Assembly (NCBI RefSeq): GCF_009720525.1
Contig: NZ_CP043930.1
Span: forward strand, 3,256,501-3,320,500
DNA: 64,000 bases
Reading direction: 5' to 3'
DNA from: Gimesia benthica
GTDB taxonomy: Bacteria; Planctomycetota; Planctomycetia; Planctomycetales; Planctomycetaceae
In this document: piece after piece, positions 47,134 to 56,400 of the stretch
Position numbering within the stretch: the stretch's first letter is position 1
How the letters are laid out: every line of letters begins with the position of its first letter
Position numbers and translations under genes: made by a program
The notes under the pieces: generated by a model
The model's input: only the letters and a program-made list of their open reading frames with translations
Told to the model about the DNA's origin: nothing
Database searches by the model: none

Positions 47134-47187
47134 TGCGACTCCCGAACCAACCCAAACATCCCCTGATCTGATTGACGGTAAAATAAC

Positions 47188-48342
47188 ATGCACCTGCCAA
47201 CTCCTGTTTCCTGTTTCAATACCTCCCACCAACAAACACTCACCCGCAGCCTGCTCGTCACCATCCTGACCAGCCTGCTGATCACCCCAACCACCGCAGC
47301 AGAACGCGACCCAGCCGAGAAACCATTTACCGTCACCGAAAGCTACCAGCAACTCGCCGACGCCATGGAACCGCTGCAGGCCTGGCAGGCCACAAACAAA
47401 GCTGAGCACGCAGCCTGGCGGAAACAGTTTCATCCGACCGTCACCCGCATTCTGGGTAAAATGCCCGAGCGCGTCCCCCTGGAAGTCAAGTGGGCCGAAA
47501 AGAAAGAGTTCGACACCTTCACCCGCCACAAAGTTTTTGTCCGCACCGAAGCCGCCTATTGGGCCCCCGTCTATTACTTCGTCCCGCACAACTTAAAGAA
47601 AAAAGTGCCCGCGATTGTCTGCATGCACGGACACAGCGGCATCATCCCCTACATCGATGAAGGCAAAACCAAAGCCGACAAAGAAAAGACCCGCCAGAGC
47701 GAACTCGACTACGCCGTCTACTTCGCGAAGCATGGCTATGTTACCGCCGCCATCGTCATGCGGGGCTGGAACGAAACCGCCGGCGACCAGGATCGCGGCG
47801 TCTCACACACCAAACGCAGTTGCCTGCAGATGACCATGAACGCCCTCCTCATCGGCAGTACCCCGCAGGGCCAGCGCAGCTGGGACGCCATGCGCGTCAT
47901 CGACTTCCTGCAGACCCAGGACGAGGTCGACCCGGACCGCATCGCAGCCGCCGGCCTCTCCGGCGGCGGAGCCACCGCCATGTACCTCCCCGTCCTCGAC
48001 GAGCGCGTCAAACTCACCATGATCGCTGGCGCCTTCTCAACCTACCGCGCGTCCTACTACGCCATGCCACACTGCCTGTGTCAGTGCATGCCCGAGATGA
48101 TGCGGTTCGGCGAAATGTCCGACGTCGTCGCCCTGCACGCCCCCCGCCCGGTCCTGCTCATCAACGGCATCGAAGACAAAATCTTCCCCATCGACGCTGC
48201 CCGTGAAGGTTATGCCAAACTGCAACAGGTCTACAAAGTCCTCGGAGCAGAAGAAAACATTGACGCCGACTTCTTCCAAGGCGGCCACCGCTGGTCCAAC
48301 AACAAAAGCCTCGCCTTCCTCAAACAACACTTCGGCGAGTGA
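47188..48342 (+). CDS. exported alpha/beta hydrolase (acetyl-xylan-esterase / dienelactone hydrolase-like)
   Basis: A 384-residue secreted hydrolase. The signal segment is RSLLVTILTSLLITPTTAAE (about 22-41). The alpha/beta core includes AIVCMHGHSG (oxyanion region), GLSGGGATAMY (nucleophile Ser in GxSxG, near residue 255), LINGIEDKIFP (acid) and QGGHRWSN (His). The 47-residue Ser loop and YYAMPHCLCQCMPEMM insert are unusual but within family range. It belongs to the esterase group acting on acylated sugars; the substrate is unknown. Both flanks carry double-hairpin repeats, and there is no clear ribosome site. Confidence 0.85.
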   Translation: MHLPTPVSCFNTSHQQTLTRSLLVTILTSLLITPTTAAERDPAEKPFTVTESYQQLADAMEPLQAWQATNKAEHAAWRKQFHPTVTRILGKMPERVPLEVKWAEKKEFDTFTRHKVFVRTEAAYWAPVYYFVPHNLKKKVPAIVCMHGHSGIIPYIDEGKTKADKEKTRQSELDYAVYFAKHGYVTAAIVMRGWNETAGDQDRGVSHTKRSCLQMTMNALLIGSTPQGQRSWDAMRVIDFLQTQDEVDPDRIAAAGLSGGGATAMYLPVLDERVKLTMIAGAFSTYRASYYAMPHCLCQCMPEMMRFGEMSDVVALHAPRPVLLINGIEDKIFPIDAAREGYAKLQQVYKVLGAEENIDADFFQGGHRWSNNKSLAFLKQHFGE

Positions 48343-48360
48343 TCGCCCCAATCAGTGCCC

Positions 48361-48416
48361 ACGGATGGTCCCGGATGCAATCCGGGATTGCCGACAGGCA
48401 ACAAGAAACTGTCAGA
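48361..48416 (+). repeat. double-hairpin interspersed repeat, single unit (right type)
   Basis: GGATGG, hairpin CCCGGATGCAATCCGGG (48370-48386), second hairpin TTGCC-GACA-GGCAA, then AAGAAACTGTCAG. It begins 18 bases after the hydrolase stop, so it could sit in the mRNA 3' end. Confidence 0.75.
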
Positions 48417-48531
48417 GCAACAGCTCAATTCATCACAAGGAACCCAACCCTTGAGTTGTAGGGGCGAACCCATGTGTTCGCCCGCCTGGCGACATGCCAT
48501 CCGTATCAACGACCAAAGGGAATCACGGTCC

Positions 48532-48573
48532 GCCCACCAACCCTGAGCGGCAAGGCGCTAGCCGCCGGTAAAC
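48532..48573 (+). repeat. GCTAGCC-type interspersed repeat
   Basis: CCCACCAACCCTGAGCGGCA core continuing through GGCGCTAGCCGCCGGTAAA. It is nearly identical to 46752-46792 and ends eight bases before the composite element at 48581. Confidence 0.7.
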
Positions 48574-48580
48574 AGAACGA

Positions 48581-48753
48581 CGGGTGGGCTCGGATAAAAT
48601 CCGAGCCGAGCGCAGCGAGCAGGAGGTCCCAGAGAGATCGCCCCCTGCAGAACAAAGCCCCGATATGCTGAGGTTCGTTTCCCTAAAACAGAACGCGTGC
48701 TCCACAACCTCCTGTTGTCTCACGACAACCTCGGATTACATCCGAGGCCACCC
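48581..48753. repeat. composite double-hairpin element, copy 1
   Basis: A left unit on plus (48581-48634; hairpin CTCGGATAAAATCCGAG, then CGAGCGCAGCGAGCAGGAGGT) faces a right unit on minus (48707-48753; CCTCCTG, hairpin TTGTC-TCAC-GACAA, hairpin CTCGGATTACATCCGAG, then CCACCC). The middle shares fragments (CTGAGGT, AGAACGCG) with copies 2 and 3. The ends form terminal inverted repeats of about 24 bases. Confidence 0.8.
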
Positions 48754-48787
48754 AACAATAGAATGAACCACAGCAAATGCTCTCAGA

Positions 48788-48922
48788 AAATGAGTCGCAG
48801 GGCGTAAGCCCCGGTTGAAACGACTTTGGTATAGACCATCCGAAATAAGAAACGCTACCTGGCCGCCGGTAAAAAAGGTCGACGCCGATCCCAGAACCGG
48901 TGGCGAACGCCATTCCGCCCAC
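48788..48922. repeat. diverged GCTAGCC-type repeats
   Basis: GTCGCAGGGCGTAAGCCCCG around 48790, then GGCCGCCGGTAAAAAAGG with a tail matching 46797-46850 (GACGCCGATCC...GGCGAACGC) at 48858-48922. Confidence 0.55.
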
Positions 48923-48923
48923 A

Positions 48924-48946
48924 ACTTTTCATGCCTTCCGTGGTTC
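48924..48946. repeat. TTTCGTG dispersed motif (diverged)
   Basis: TTTTCATGCCTTCCGTGGTT, a diverged relative of the copy at 46962. Confidence 0.4.
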
Positions 48947-49140
48947 CACAAAACCCCCATTCAACGGTATTACAGAAAAATACTTAACCACTGCGTGGAA
49001 AATCGTTAATCTGTTAAAAAGCAGTTGTTAAGTCATCAGAACTCGGGGATGATAAAAGGAACAGGACCTTTGAGACCTGCCGCTTTTCATGTGGCGCACT
49101 TTCATAACTGGCTCCATGTCGGCTTCCTCCTTCCAGGACA

Positions 49141-49926
49141 ATGCACATGTTTTTCTTTGGTACAGTGAAAGAATGGGAGCGTCACGCCCTGTTTTTCCTC
49201 GGGAAGTTTTACCGGATGGTTGAGCCCGGTTTATACTTTTACATCCCCTTCGTCACGCGTGTTCTCTACCGGATCGACTTGCGAATTATCACCTACACGG
49301 TCCCCATGCAGGTAGGACTGACGAAAGACAACATTCCGGTAGAAGTGGATGCGATCCTCTTCTACCAGGTGATGGATCCCAAGGCGTGCGTTTTGAACGT
49401 CGATAACTACCACAAAGCCACACAGCTTAGCGCGCGATCCTCGATCCGGGACATGGTAGGGAAATCCAATCTTGACGAGCTCCTCGCCGAACGGGACAAA
49501 ATCGGAAAGCGGCTGAAAGAGCACATTGATGGATTCGTTTCCAAATGGGGAGTGACCGTGATTTCTGTAGAAATCAAGGACGTCATTGTTGCCAAAGAGC
49601 TGGAAGATGCCATTGCGCGCGAAGCGGCCGCCGAACGCGAAAAACGCGCACGTGTGATCCTGGCTGATGCGGAACAACTGGCTGCCGATGCCATTATCGC
49701 TGCATCCAAAAAATACGCAGACAATCCCATTGCCCTTCAACTGCGATCTATGAATATGCTCTATGAAATCTGCCTCGAGGGGAAGTCTTCTGTCGTATTT
49801 ATTCCTACCGACAAATCAATGGGCGCGATGCCCGCTTTTATGGGAATCACAAGCCTCGAAGAACTCATGAAAAAACGTTTGCAAGAGGACTCCAACGAGT
49901 TCGAAGAGACAGATAATGAAGACTAA
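49141..49926 (+). CDS. slipin / stomatin-like SPFH-domain protein
   Basis: A 261-residue band-7 (SPFH) membrane-organising protein. The SPFH core runs from GTVKEWERHALFFLGKFYRMVEPGLYFYIPFV through VGLTKDNIPVEVDAILFYQVMDP, to LDELLAERDKI and GVTVISVEIKDV. A heptad-rich stretch (AIAREAAAEREKRARVILADAEQLAADAIIAASKKY) then predicts oligomerisation, followed by LQLRSMNMLYEI. Unlike typical slipins it has no clear N-terminal membrane helix. Two Met codons (49141, 49147) are possible starts. Slipins organise lipid domains; no NfeD-type partner lies next door. Confidence 0.87.
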   Translation: MHMFFFGTVKEWERHALFFLGKFYRMVEPGLYFYIPFVTRVLYRIDLRIITYTVPMQVGLTKDNIPVEVDAILFYQVMDPKACVLNVDNYHKATQLSARSSIRDMVGKSNLDELLAERDKIGKRLKEHIDGFVSKWGVTVISVEIKDVIVAKELEDAIAREAAAEREKRARVILADAEQLAADAIIAASKKYADNPIALQLRSMNMLYEICLEGKSSVVFIPTDKSMGAMPAFMGITSLEELMKKRLQEDSNEFEETDNED

Positions 49927-50000
49927 CCAACAGGACTTTTGAACCTGCCTCAATCCAGTTGAGCACTGTTTATACCCCTTTTGATTCACTGCAAACAGAT

Positions 50001-50025
50001 TTTTTTCGTGTTTTTGTGGTTCTTA
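50001..50025. repeat. TTTCGTG dispersed motif
   Basis: TTTTTTCGTGTTTTTGTGGTT, between the convergent slipin and methyltransferase genes. Confidence 0.45.
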
Positions 50026-50050
50026 AATCAGATCACTCGAGTCTCCCGAA

Positions 50051-50599
50051 TCACTCCACCACCCGATACCCCTTCCATCGCGGCACCCAGCACCGCACCT
50101 CCCGGCGATACGCCACAAACGCCTCCCCGAACCGCTTCTCCAGGTCCTGCTCTTCCACCGGCCGCACACAAATATTCCACAGCACCATGCCGACTACCAC
50201 GTACGCCAGAACCAGACCGCTGCCGAAATACAAACCCACGGCGGCCCCCTGCACCAGCCCCGCAATCGCCATCGGGTTCCGTACAAACCGATACGGTCCC
50301 GCCACCACCAGCTGCCGCGCCGTATCGAAAGGGACCGGCGTCCCGCGACCATAAATGCCCATCGTCGCCCCGCTGGTCAGCCCCAGGCTCCCCCCCAGCA
50401 CAAACAGGATCACTCCCAGCACCCGCTGCCCGTCGAACCGAAACGCCGGCCATCCCAGAACACCTTCCAGCCAGATCAGCCCCGCCGGGAGCACCAGCAG
50501 AAACAGCGTCCAGAACACGACCGTCTGCAGCACAATCTTCAGCAGCAGCCACCACAGTGGCGTCTCAGCCCGCGTCGGTCGAAATGTGATCTTGAACAT
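50051..50599 (-). CDS. isoprenylcysteine-O-methyltransferase-like (PEMT/ICMT) membrane protein
   Basis: A 182-residue integral membrane protein with four or so hydrophobic segments. The C-terminal half holds the family signature: GPYRFVRNPMAIAGLV, then VRPVEEQDLEKRFGEAFVAYRREV. The RxPxY-like NP motif and the E-E-L-x-x-x-F-G-x-x-Y pattern bind S-adenosylmethionine in this fold. Bacterial members may methylate lipids or quinone-like substrates, and the true substrate is unknown. Its start lies 35 bases inside the upstream membrane protein gene, so the two are probably translationally coupled. Confidence 0.85.
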   Translation of the reverse strand: MFKITFRPTRAETPLWWLLLKIVLQTVVFWTLFLLVLPAGLIWLEGVLGWPAFRFDGQRVLGVILFVLGGSLGLTSGATMGIYGRGTPVPFDTARQLVVAGPYRFVRNPMAIAGLVQGAAVGLYFGSGLVLAYVVVGMVLWNICVRPVEEQDLEKRFGEAFVAYRREVRCWVPRWKGYRVVE

Positions 50600-51008
50600 C
50601 CCCGGCTTTCCCGCAACATCGGCCCGTATGAATCAGACAAACCAGCAGCATCAGTCCCAGACACACCAGCATCAGACAGGTTCCCAGCCAGCCCCCTTGC
50701 GTCGTCAGGCTCAGCGACAGACAGTACAGGCTCACATAAGCAATGCCGCCCGTCAGAAAATACAACACCGGCCCCGCCCAGCAGCGCTGCCGCCAGAGAC
50801 CATACGCCAGCACAAAAGAACCGCCCACAAACACCACCCCGTCCGGCAGCCAGAACGCCAGCAGCACCCGCTCCGACAGTGTCTCCGACAGAAACAGCGC
50901 CCGACTCTCCGGCACCGCCAGCAACAGACACCACCACCCCACGCCGCCCAGCCCCTGCAGCAGCGGATAAAGAAACAACCAGCTTTTCCAATCCGATTCT
51001 GATTTCAT
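50565..51008 (-). CDS. small polytopic membrane protein, unknown
   Basis: A 147-residue protein with about four hydrophobic segments (for example WLFLYPLLQGLGGVGWWCLLLAV and CLMLVCLGLMLLVCLI) and a short Cys-containing tail. I recognise no family. ATG 51008 has GAGGATT upstream; a frame from 51044 would add 12 residues. It overlaps the ICMT-like gene by 35 bases, which suggests they work together, perhaps in the modification of a membrane lipid. Confidence 0.6.
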   Translation of the reverse strand: MKSESDWKSWLFLYPLLQGLGGVGWWCLLLAVPESRALFLSETLSERVLLAFWLPDGVVFVGGSFVLAYGLWRQRCWAGPVLYFLTGGIAYVSLYCLSLSLTTQGGWLGTCLMLVCLGLMLLVCLIHTGRCCGKAGDVQDHISTDAG

Positions 51009-51099
51009 ATTGCTAATCCTCGCGGAATACGACACGATTACCAACAGGAAATGTCACAAAGTGTAAGGGAAATCACGAATTTCAATCCACCAGAGAACC

Positions 51100-51420
51100 A
51101 TGCAAACCAGACTCAAGCCGCGATATCTGATTCCAGCGACGCTCGTTGTCATCCTCATCTCAACAGTGTGGCACTTTCGAGATGAGCTGACTCTCTACTG
51201 GCATACCGCCCCCGAGTTCCACGCCCGGTTTGAGAAAATTGAACGAGGACAAACCAGGTCAGAAGTCGAGGAAATCCTGGGCAAGCCGGCGCATCACTTC
51301 GCCTTTGAGGACAGCCTGGAATATTATCTTGGCTGGCCACGCGATCAACACACCACTTATGCAGTGAAGTTTCGCGACGGTCATGTCATCGCCAGTTACG
51401 ATCGATTTGGTTCATTCTAA
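51100..51420 (+). CDS. small membrane-anchored protein with SmpA/OmlA (BamE-like) domain
   Basis: A 106-residue protein: one N-terminal helix (YLIPATLVVILISTVW) then a domain with RFEKIERGQTRSEVEEILGKPA, the pattern of SmpA/OmlA/BamE-like folds, where a Gly-x-(S/T)-xx-E-V segment precedes LGxP. It may stabilise an envelope complex. It has no operon partner and is followed at 32 bases by a TTTCGTG motif, then a composite repeat. Length and composition are consistent with a real gene. Confidence 0.68.
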   Translation: MQTRLKPRYLIPATLVVILISTVWHFRDELTLYWHTAPEFHARFEKIERGQTRSEVEEILGKPAHHFAFEDSLEYYLGWPRDQHTTYAVKFRDGHVIASYDRFGSF

Positions 51421-51452
51421 ACCAGCTGCTACACGAGTCCCGACTCGAAGCA

Positions 51453-51475
51453 TTTTTTCGTGTCTTTTTTGTTTA
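51453..51475. repeat. TTTCGTG dispersed motif (diverged)
   Basis: TTTTTTCGTGTCTTTTTTGT, just before the composite element at 51482. Confidence 0.4.
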
Positions 51476-51481
51476 CTCAAA

Positions 51482-51664
51482 GGGTAACCCCGAATGCAAT
51501 TCGGGGCGAGCACAGCGAGCTGGAGGTCCCAGCGAAAATGATCAATTCAGTGCAATGACTCCGACATCCCTCAGTAAGTGAGGTACATTCCCCCCTCAAC
51601 AAAACGCGAACTCCGCAACCTCCTGTTGTCTCACGACAACCTCGGATTACATCCGAGGCCACCC
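51482..51664. repeat. composite double-hairpin element, copy 2
   Basis: Left unit (51482-51531): hairpin CCCCGAATGCAATTCGGGG at 51488-51506, then GAGCACAGCGAGCTGGAGGT. Right unit (51618-51664): CCTCCTG, TTGTC-TCAC-GACAA, CTCGGATTACATCCGAG at 51641-51657. The arms of the left hairpin differ from those of the right, yet both remain self-complementary. The middle has CATCCCTCAG.AAGTGAGGT.CATTC, shared with copy 3. Confidence 0.8.
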
Positions 51665-51710
51665 GAATCGTAACAAAACCGTCAAAAATCCTTTTCAGTC
51701 ACCTAACAAA

Positions 51711-51795
51711 AATTTTCGTGTTTTTCGTGCCTTTCGTGGTTTATAAAAAAATCCATTACGACCATGGTTCATAAAATTTCGTATCTTTCGTGGTC
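51711..51795. repeat. cluster of TTTCGTG motifs
   Basis: Two adjacent copies: AATTTTCGTGTTTTTCGTGC followed by CTTTCGTGGTTTATAAAA (51711-51748), and GGTTCATAAAATTTCGTATC continuing to TTTCGTGGTCCACC (51766-51795). They lie 110-190 bases before the CE15-like gene start. Confidence 0.55.
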
Positions 51796-51902
51796 CACCC
51801 ACGGTTTCATATTGCCAATCCTTGCGGAAACCGGCACGATTGAGAATAGTAACCTCAGTACTTACAAAAGATCTCCCACCAGAATATAAAGGCCGCCTCA
51901 CC

Positions 51903-53180
51903 ATGAAACGTCTGCTGTTCCTGCTCAGCCTTACGCTGCTGTTGACTCCCGCTGCCCACGCCCAGCGTCCCAAACCCAATTACGATGAAAGCCAGGTCCC
52001 GAAATTCAAACTCCCCGACCCGCTCGTCACCAATAAAGGGAAAAAGGTCGATTCAGCAGAGGAGTGGCAGAACGTTCGCCGCCCCGAAATTCTGGAGCTC
52101 TTCGAAAACGAAGTCTACGGCAAAAGCCCTGCAGCCCCTAAAGACATGCTGTTCGAAGTCACCTCTGTCAAGAACGACGCCCTCGGCGGCAAGGCCATCC
52201 GTAAGGAAGTCTCGGTCTATTTCTCGGGCAAGAAAGAAGAACCGCGGATGGATCTGTTGATCTATCTCCCCGCGAAAGCCACCAAGCCGGTCCCTGTCTT
52301 CATGGGTCTCAACTTTTACGGCAACCACACCATCACCGATGAGACAGACGTCAAACTCAACGACCACTGGATGCGGTCCAACAAAGACAAAGGCATCGTC
52401 GACCATAAAGCGACCGAAGCCTCACGGGGCAAGTCATCGTCCCGCTGGCCCATCGAAAAGATTATCGATCGCGGCTACGGACTCGTCGCCATCTACTGCG
52501 GCGACATCGACCCCGACTATGACGACGGCTTCAAGAACGGCGTGCACGCCCTCTATAATTCCAAACAGAAACCTGCGCCCGATGAATGGGGCACGATCGC
52601 TGCCTGGGCCTGGGGACTCAGCCGCGCCCTGGATTACCTCGAAACCGACAAACAGATCGACGCGAACAAAGTCGCCGTCATGGGACACTCCCGTCTCGGG
52701 AAAACCTCCCTCTGGGCCGGCGCACAGGATCCACGGTTCGCCCTCGTCATTTCTAACGACTCCGGTTGTGGCGGTGCCGCCCTCAGCCGTCGTCGCTTCG
52801 GCGAAACCCTGCACGTCATCAACAATGCCTTCCCCCACTGGTTCTGTGACAACTTCAACAAGTATATCGACAAGGAAAACGAGCTCCCCGTCGATCAACA
52901 TATGCTGATCTCACTGATCGCCCCCCGCCCCGTCTACGTCGCCAGTGCCGTCGAAGACCGCTGGGCCGATCCCAAGGGAGAATTCCTCTCGGTCAAATAT
53001 GCGGAGCCCGTTTACAAACTGCTCGGCACCTCCGGCTTCGGTGCAGACAAGATGCCCGGCATCAACGAACCCGTGCAGAAGCAGATGGGCTATCACATCC
53101 GCACCGGCAAACACGATGTGACCGACTTCGACTGGGAACAGTACCTCAACTTCGCCGACCAGCATTTCCGGGGCAGCTGA
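51903..53180 (+). CDS. secreted CE15 glucuronoyl-esterase-like hydrolase
   Basis: A 425-residue exported alpha/beta hydrolase similar to CE15 (4-O-methyl-glucuronoyl methylesterase). The signal peptide ends at AHAQ (residue about 22). The core has VFMGLNFYGNHT (oxyanion strand), VAVMGHSRLGKTSLWAGAQDPRFALVISNDSG with the nucleophile Ser in GHSRxG, and a C-terminal RTGKHDVTDFDWEQYLNFADQHF with His. The GHSRxGK motif is the CE15 hallmark. The enzyme would cleave ester links between lignin or sugars and glucuronic acid in plant or algal polysaccharides; the real substrate is inference. ATG 51903 is chosen because the signal peptide begins there. Confidence 0.88.
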   Translation: MKRLLFLLSLTLLLTPAAHAQRPKPNYDESQVPKFKLPDPLVTNKGKKVDSAEEWQNVRRPEILELFENEVYGKSPAAPKDMLFEVTSVKNDALGGKAIRKEVSVYFSGKKEEPRMDLLIYLPAKATKPVPVFMGLNFYGNHTITDETDVKLNDHWMRSNKDKGIVDHKATEASRGKSSSRWPIEKIIDRGYGLVAIYCGDIDPDYDDGFKNGVHALYNSKQKPAPDEWGTIAAWAWGLSRALDYLETDKQIDANKVAVMGHSRLGKTSLWAGAQDPRFALVISNDSGCGGAALSRRRFGETLHVINNAFPHWFCDNFNKYIDKENELPVDQHMLISLIAPRPVYVASAVEDRWADPKGEFLSVKYAEPVYKLLGTSGFGADKMPGINEPVQKQMGYHIRTGKHDVTDFDWEQYLNFADQHFRGS

Positions 53181-53408
53181 TCCCGGTTCATCCGCCCGCC
53201 GATTCCCCGTAGTCTGAACACCAGTCGATAACCAACGATCGACAGTTGGGTTACGGGGACTTTTCTGCGCAGAATGCAGCCTTGAAAGCGGGTTTTCGTC
53301 GGGGAAAAAGCAGTTTTCGCGATGCCCGCTTGCCTCTACCTGAACTCCCACGATAAGATGGGAGCGTGTTCACGATTCCTTAATTAAGACCGATCAGACG
53401 ATTTCAAT

Positions 53409-56400
53409 ATGATGAATCAACGTTTCCGGCTCCCTTCCTTTGATGCCTCTTCCCTCCGCAGGTTCGCCCTGATTTTACTCTGTCTCTGCCTGCTCCCGAC
53501 CACCCTGGTCCGGGCCGACAAAGCCAGTGATGAATTTCAGCTGGCCATCGGCCTCTACAAGCAGAACCGCTGGGAACTGGCGACCGAGACGTTTCAGAAG
53601 TACCTCAAGGATTACCCCAACCACGAAAACGTGCCGCTGGCGAAATTCTACCTGGGGCTCACGCTCGTCAATCAGCAGAAGTATAAAGAGGCCCGCGACA
53701 TTCTGCGGGAGTTCGTGAAGCAGTATCCCCAGAATAAAAATCTCCCCGACGCCCTGTATCGCGTCGCCGAGTGCAGTTACCTGCTCGATGATCTGAAAGC
53801 AGCCGAGTCCGAGTTCACCGACTTCCTCAAACGCTACCCCAATCACGCCCTCGAAGAATGGGCCTATGCCTATTTCGGAGATGCACTACTCCGGCAGGGG
53901 AAAGCTGACCTGGCGATCAAGAGTTTCCAGCGTTCCCTCGATCGGCACCCGGAAGGCGCCATGTCGCAGGATGCCCAGTTCGGTCTCGCGTCCGCTTACC
54001 TGCAGAACAAACAACCCAAAGAAGCAGAGAAACGCTTCCTGCAGATCGCCAGTCAGAAAACCCATTCCCGGGCCAGCGACGCCCAGATGGCACTGGCCAC
54101 ATCACTCTTTGATCGCGGACAATTCCAACAGGCCGCGGATGCCTTTCTGGCACTGCCCACCAAATTCCCCGAAAGTCCCCTGGGCATCACGGCTCGCCTG
54201 AATGCCGGCTATGCCTTTTACGATCTGAAACAGTACGACAAGGCCGTGGAACAGTTCGACATCGTCGCCAAAGATCCCGCGCAGGCCGCCAATGCCCTCT
54301 ACTGGAAAGGGGTCAGCCTCAAGGCCGCCGGTCAGCTCTCGGAAGCCATTACTGCGCTGGAACAGTCCCAGAAAGCCAAACCCTCGTCCGCTCAGCAGCC
54401 CTTGATAAACTACCAGCTGGCCGACGCCCTGCTCCGCAGCGGTAAACAGGCTCAGGCCAAAACCCTGTTCCTGGACCTGGTCAAGCAGTCGCCTCAGAGT
54501 GAGCTGGCTGACGACAGCCTGCACTTCGCCATCGAAGCCGCCCTGCTCAGCGACCAACTCGAAGAAGCCGCTCAGCTCGCTGCCCGGTTTGAAAAAGAGT
54601 ATCCCCAGAGTGGACTTCGCCTGCACCAGGAACTGCTCAAAGGACGCATCAGCGATGCCCAGGGCAAGCCCGAAGATCTACAGGCCGCCGTCAAACACTT
54701 TCAAAACGTACTCGACCAGAGCAAGCTCGAGAACACACAACTGCTGGCCCGTCTGTACCTCGCGCGGACTTATCAGAAGCTGAAAGAATACCAGAAGTCG
54801 ATCGACGTTCTGAAGCCGTACCTCGATGACGCGAACACCGACAAAACGACCAGCGAATACGCGGACGCCCTGATCCTGCAGAGCAACAACTTCAACTCGC
54901 TGCAGAAATTCCCGGAAGCGGAGTCGCTGGCCAAAACGTATCTCAAGCAGTTCCCCAATGAACCCCGCTACGATCAGATCCTCGCGAACCTGACCATCCT
55001 CACTTCCAAAAACGACAAGCCCGCGGAAGTTGATCAGTATCTCGCAGAACTGGAAAAACGCAAACCGAATCTCGACCTCCTGATCCAGACCTATCGACAA
55101 CTGGCCGAACGCAATTACGAAAACCAGCAGTGGAGCCGTGCGAAGAAGTTCTTCGCTGAAATCGTCGAGCGCGGTGCGACCTCCCCCGAATTCCCGGCCG
55201 GCCTGTCGGGCCTCGCCTGGAGTGAGTTTCAGCTGAATGAATTCCCCGCAGCGGCAACGCACTTTGAACAGTTCACCAAAGAGTTCCCCAAGAACCCGCT
55301 GGCCGCGGAAGCCTCTTACATGCAGGGACGCAGTCTGGAAAGCGACCAGAAGCTCCAGCCCGCAGTCGACGTCTATCAGCAGACCCTCAAACAGTTCGCC
55401 CCCTCGCGTTATGCGATGCTCTCGGGACTGCAGGCCGCTCGCACACTGTTCCAGCTGAAGAAAATCGATGAAGTCAACAAGGCCTACGAAGCCCTGCTGG
55501 CCAAGTTCCCCAAGCCCGACAACTTGGATAAGATCCTCGATGAATGGGCACTCATCAATTACGAAGCCGAAATGTTCGACGAGTCAGATGCGATCTTCCG
55601 CCGACTCGTCAAAGAGACCCCGGACAGCGAGCTGGCTGACAATGCCCGCCTGAGCCTCGCCGAAAGCGATCTCATTGCCGGCAAACTCGATGCCGCCGCG
55701 AAAGAATTCGACGCCCTGCAGGCTTCCGAGAAATCCGATCAGAAGGTACAGGAAGTCTCCCTCTACCGGTTAATCGAAATCAATCTGGAACAGCAGAAAT
55801 GGAAAGAGGTCGAGAAGTTCAGCCAGGATCTGCTCAAGCGGTTCCCCCAGAATGAATACGCGGCCTTCGCTCGTTTCCACCAGGCGGAAGCCGCCCTGTA
55901 TCTGAACCAGGTCGAAGCGGCTCAGAAAGAACTGCTGACCCTCACAACCAAAGAACAGACCGAACAGCTGGGCGACCGTCCCTGGTATCCACGGGTCTGG
56001 GTGCTGCTCGCTGAGACTTACTTCCGGCAGAAAAAATATGCCGAAGTCCAGAAAACCGTCGACCAGTTCCGCAGCTGGGATCCGGAGAGCCCCTTCCTTT
56101 ATCAGGCGGAAGAGGTCCTGGGACGCAGCCTGAAGAATCAGGCCAAATTCGACGAAGCCCGCAAAGTCTTCCAGAAAATTATCGACTCGGAAAACAGCCG
56201 CCGCACCGAAACCGCGGCCAAGTGCCAGTTCCTGCTCGCTGAAACCCTGATGATCCAGGAGAAATTCAAGGAAGCCCTGCTCGCCTATCTGCAGGTCGAT
56301 ATTCAATATAAATTCCCCGAATGGCAGGCCCCGGCCCTGTTTCAGGCCGGCATGTGCCACGAAGCTTTGAAGGAATGGAAACAGGCGTTGAAAACATATC

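Larger units (their letters stand above)
46046..47187. other. 1.1-kb non-coding region rich in repeats
   Basis: No supported gene between the Fur-like gene and the hydrolase. From left to right it holds a short tandem repeat with a terminal palindrome (46425-46507), a double-hairpin unit (46676-46730), a copy of the GCTAGCC repeat (46752-46850), a TTTCGTG motif (46962-46987), and a second double-hairpin unit (47081-47133). Confidence 0.5.
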
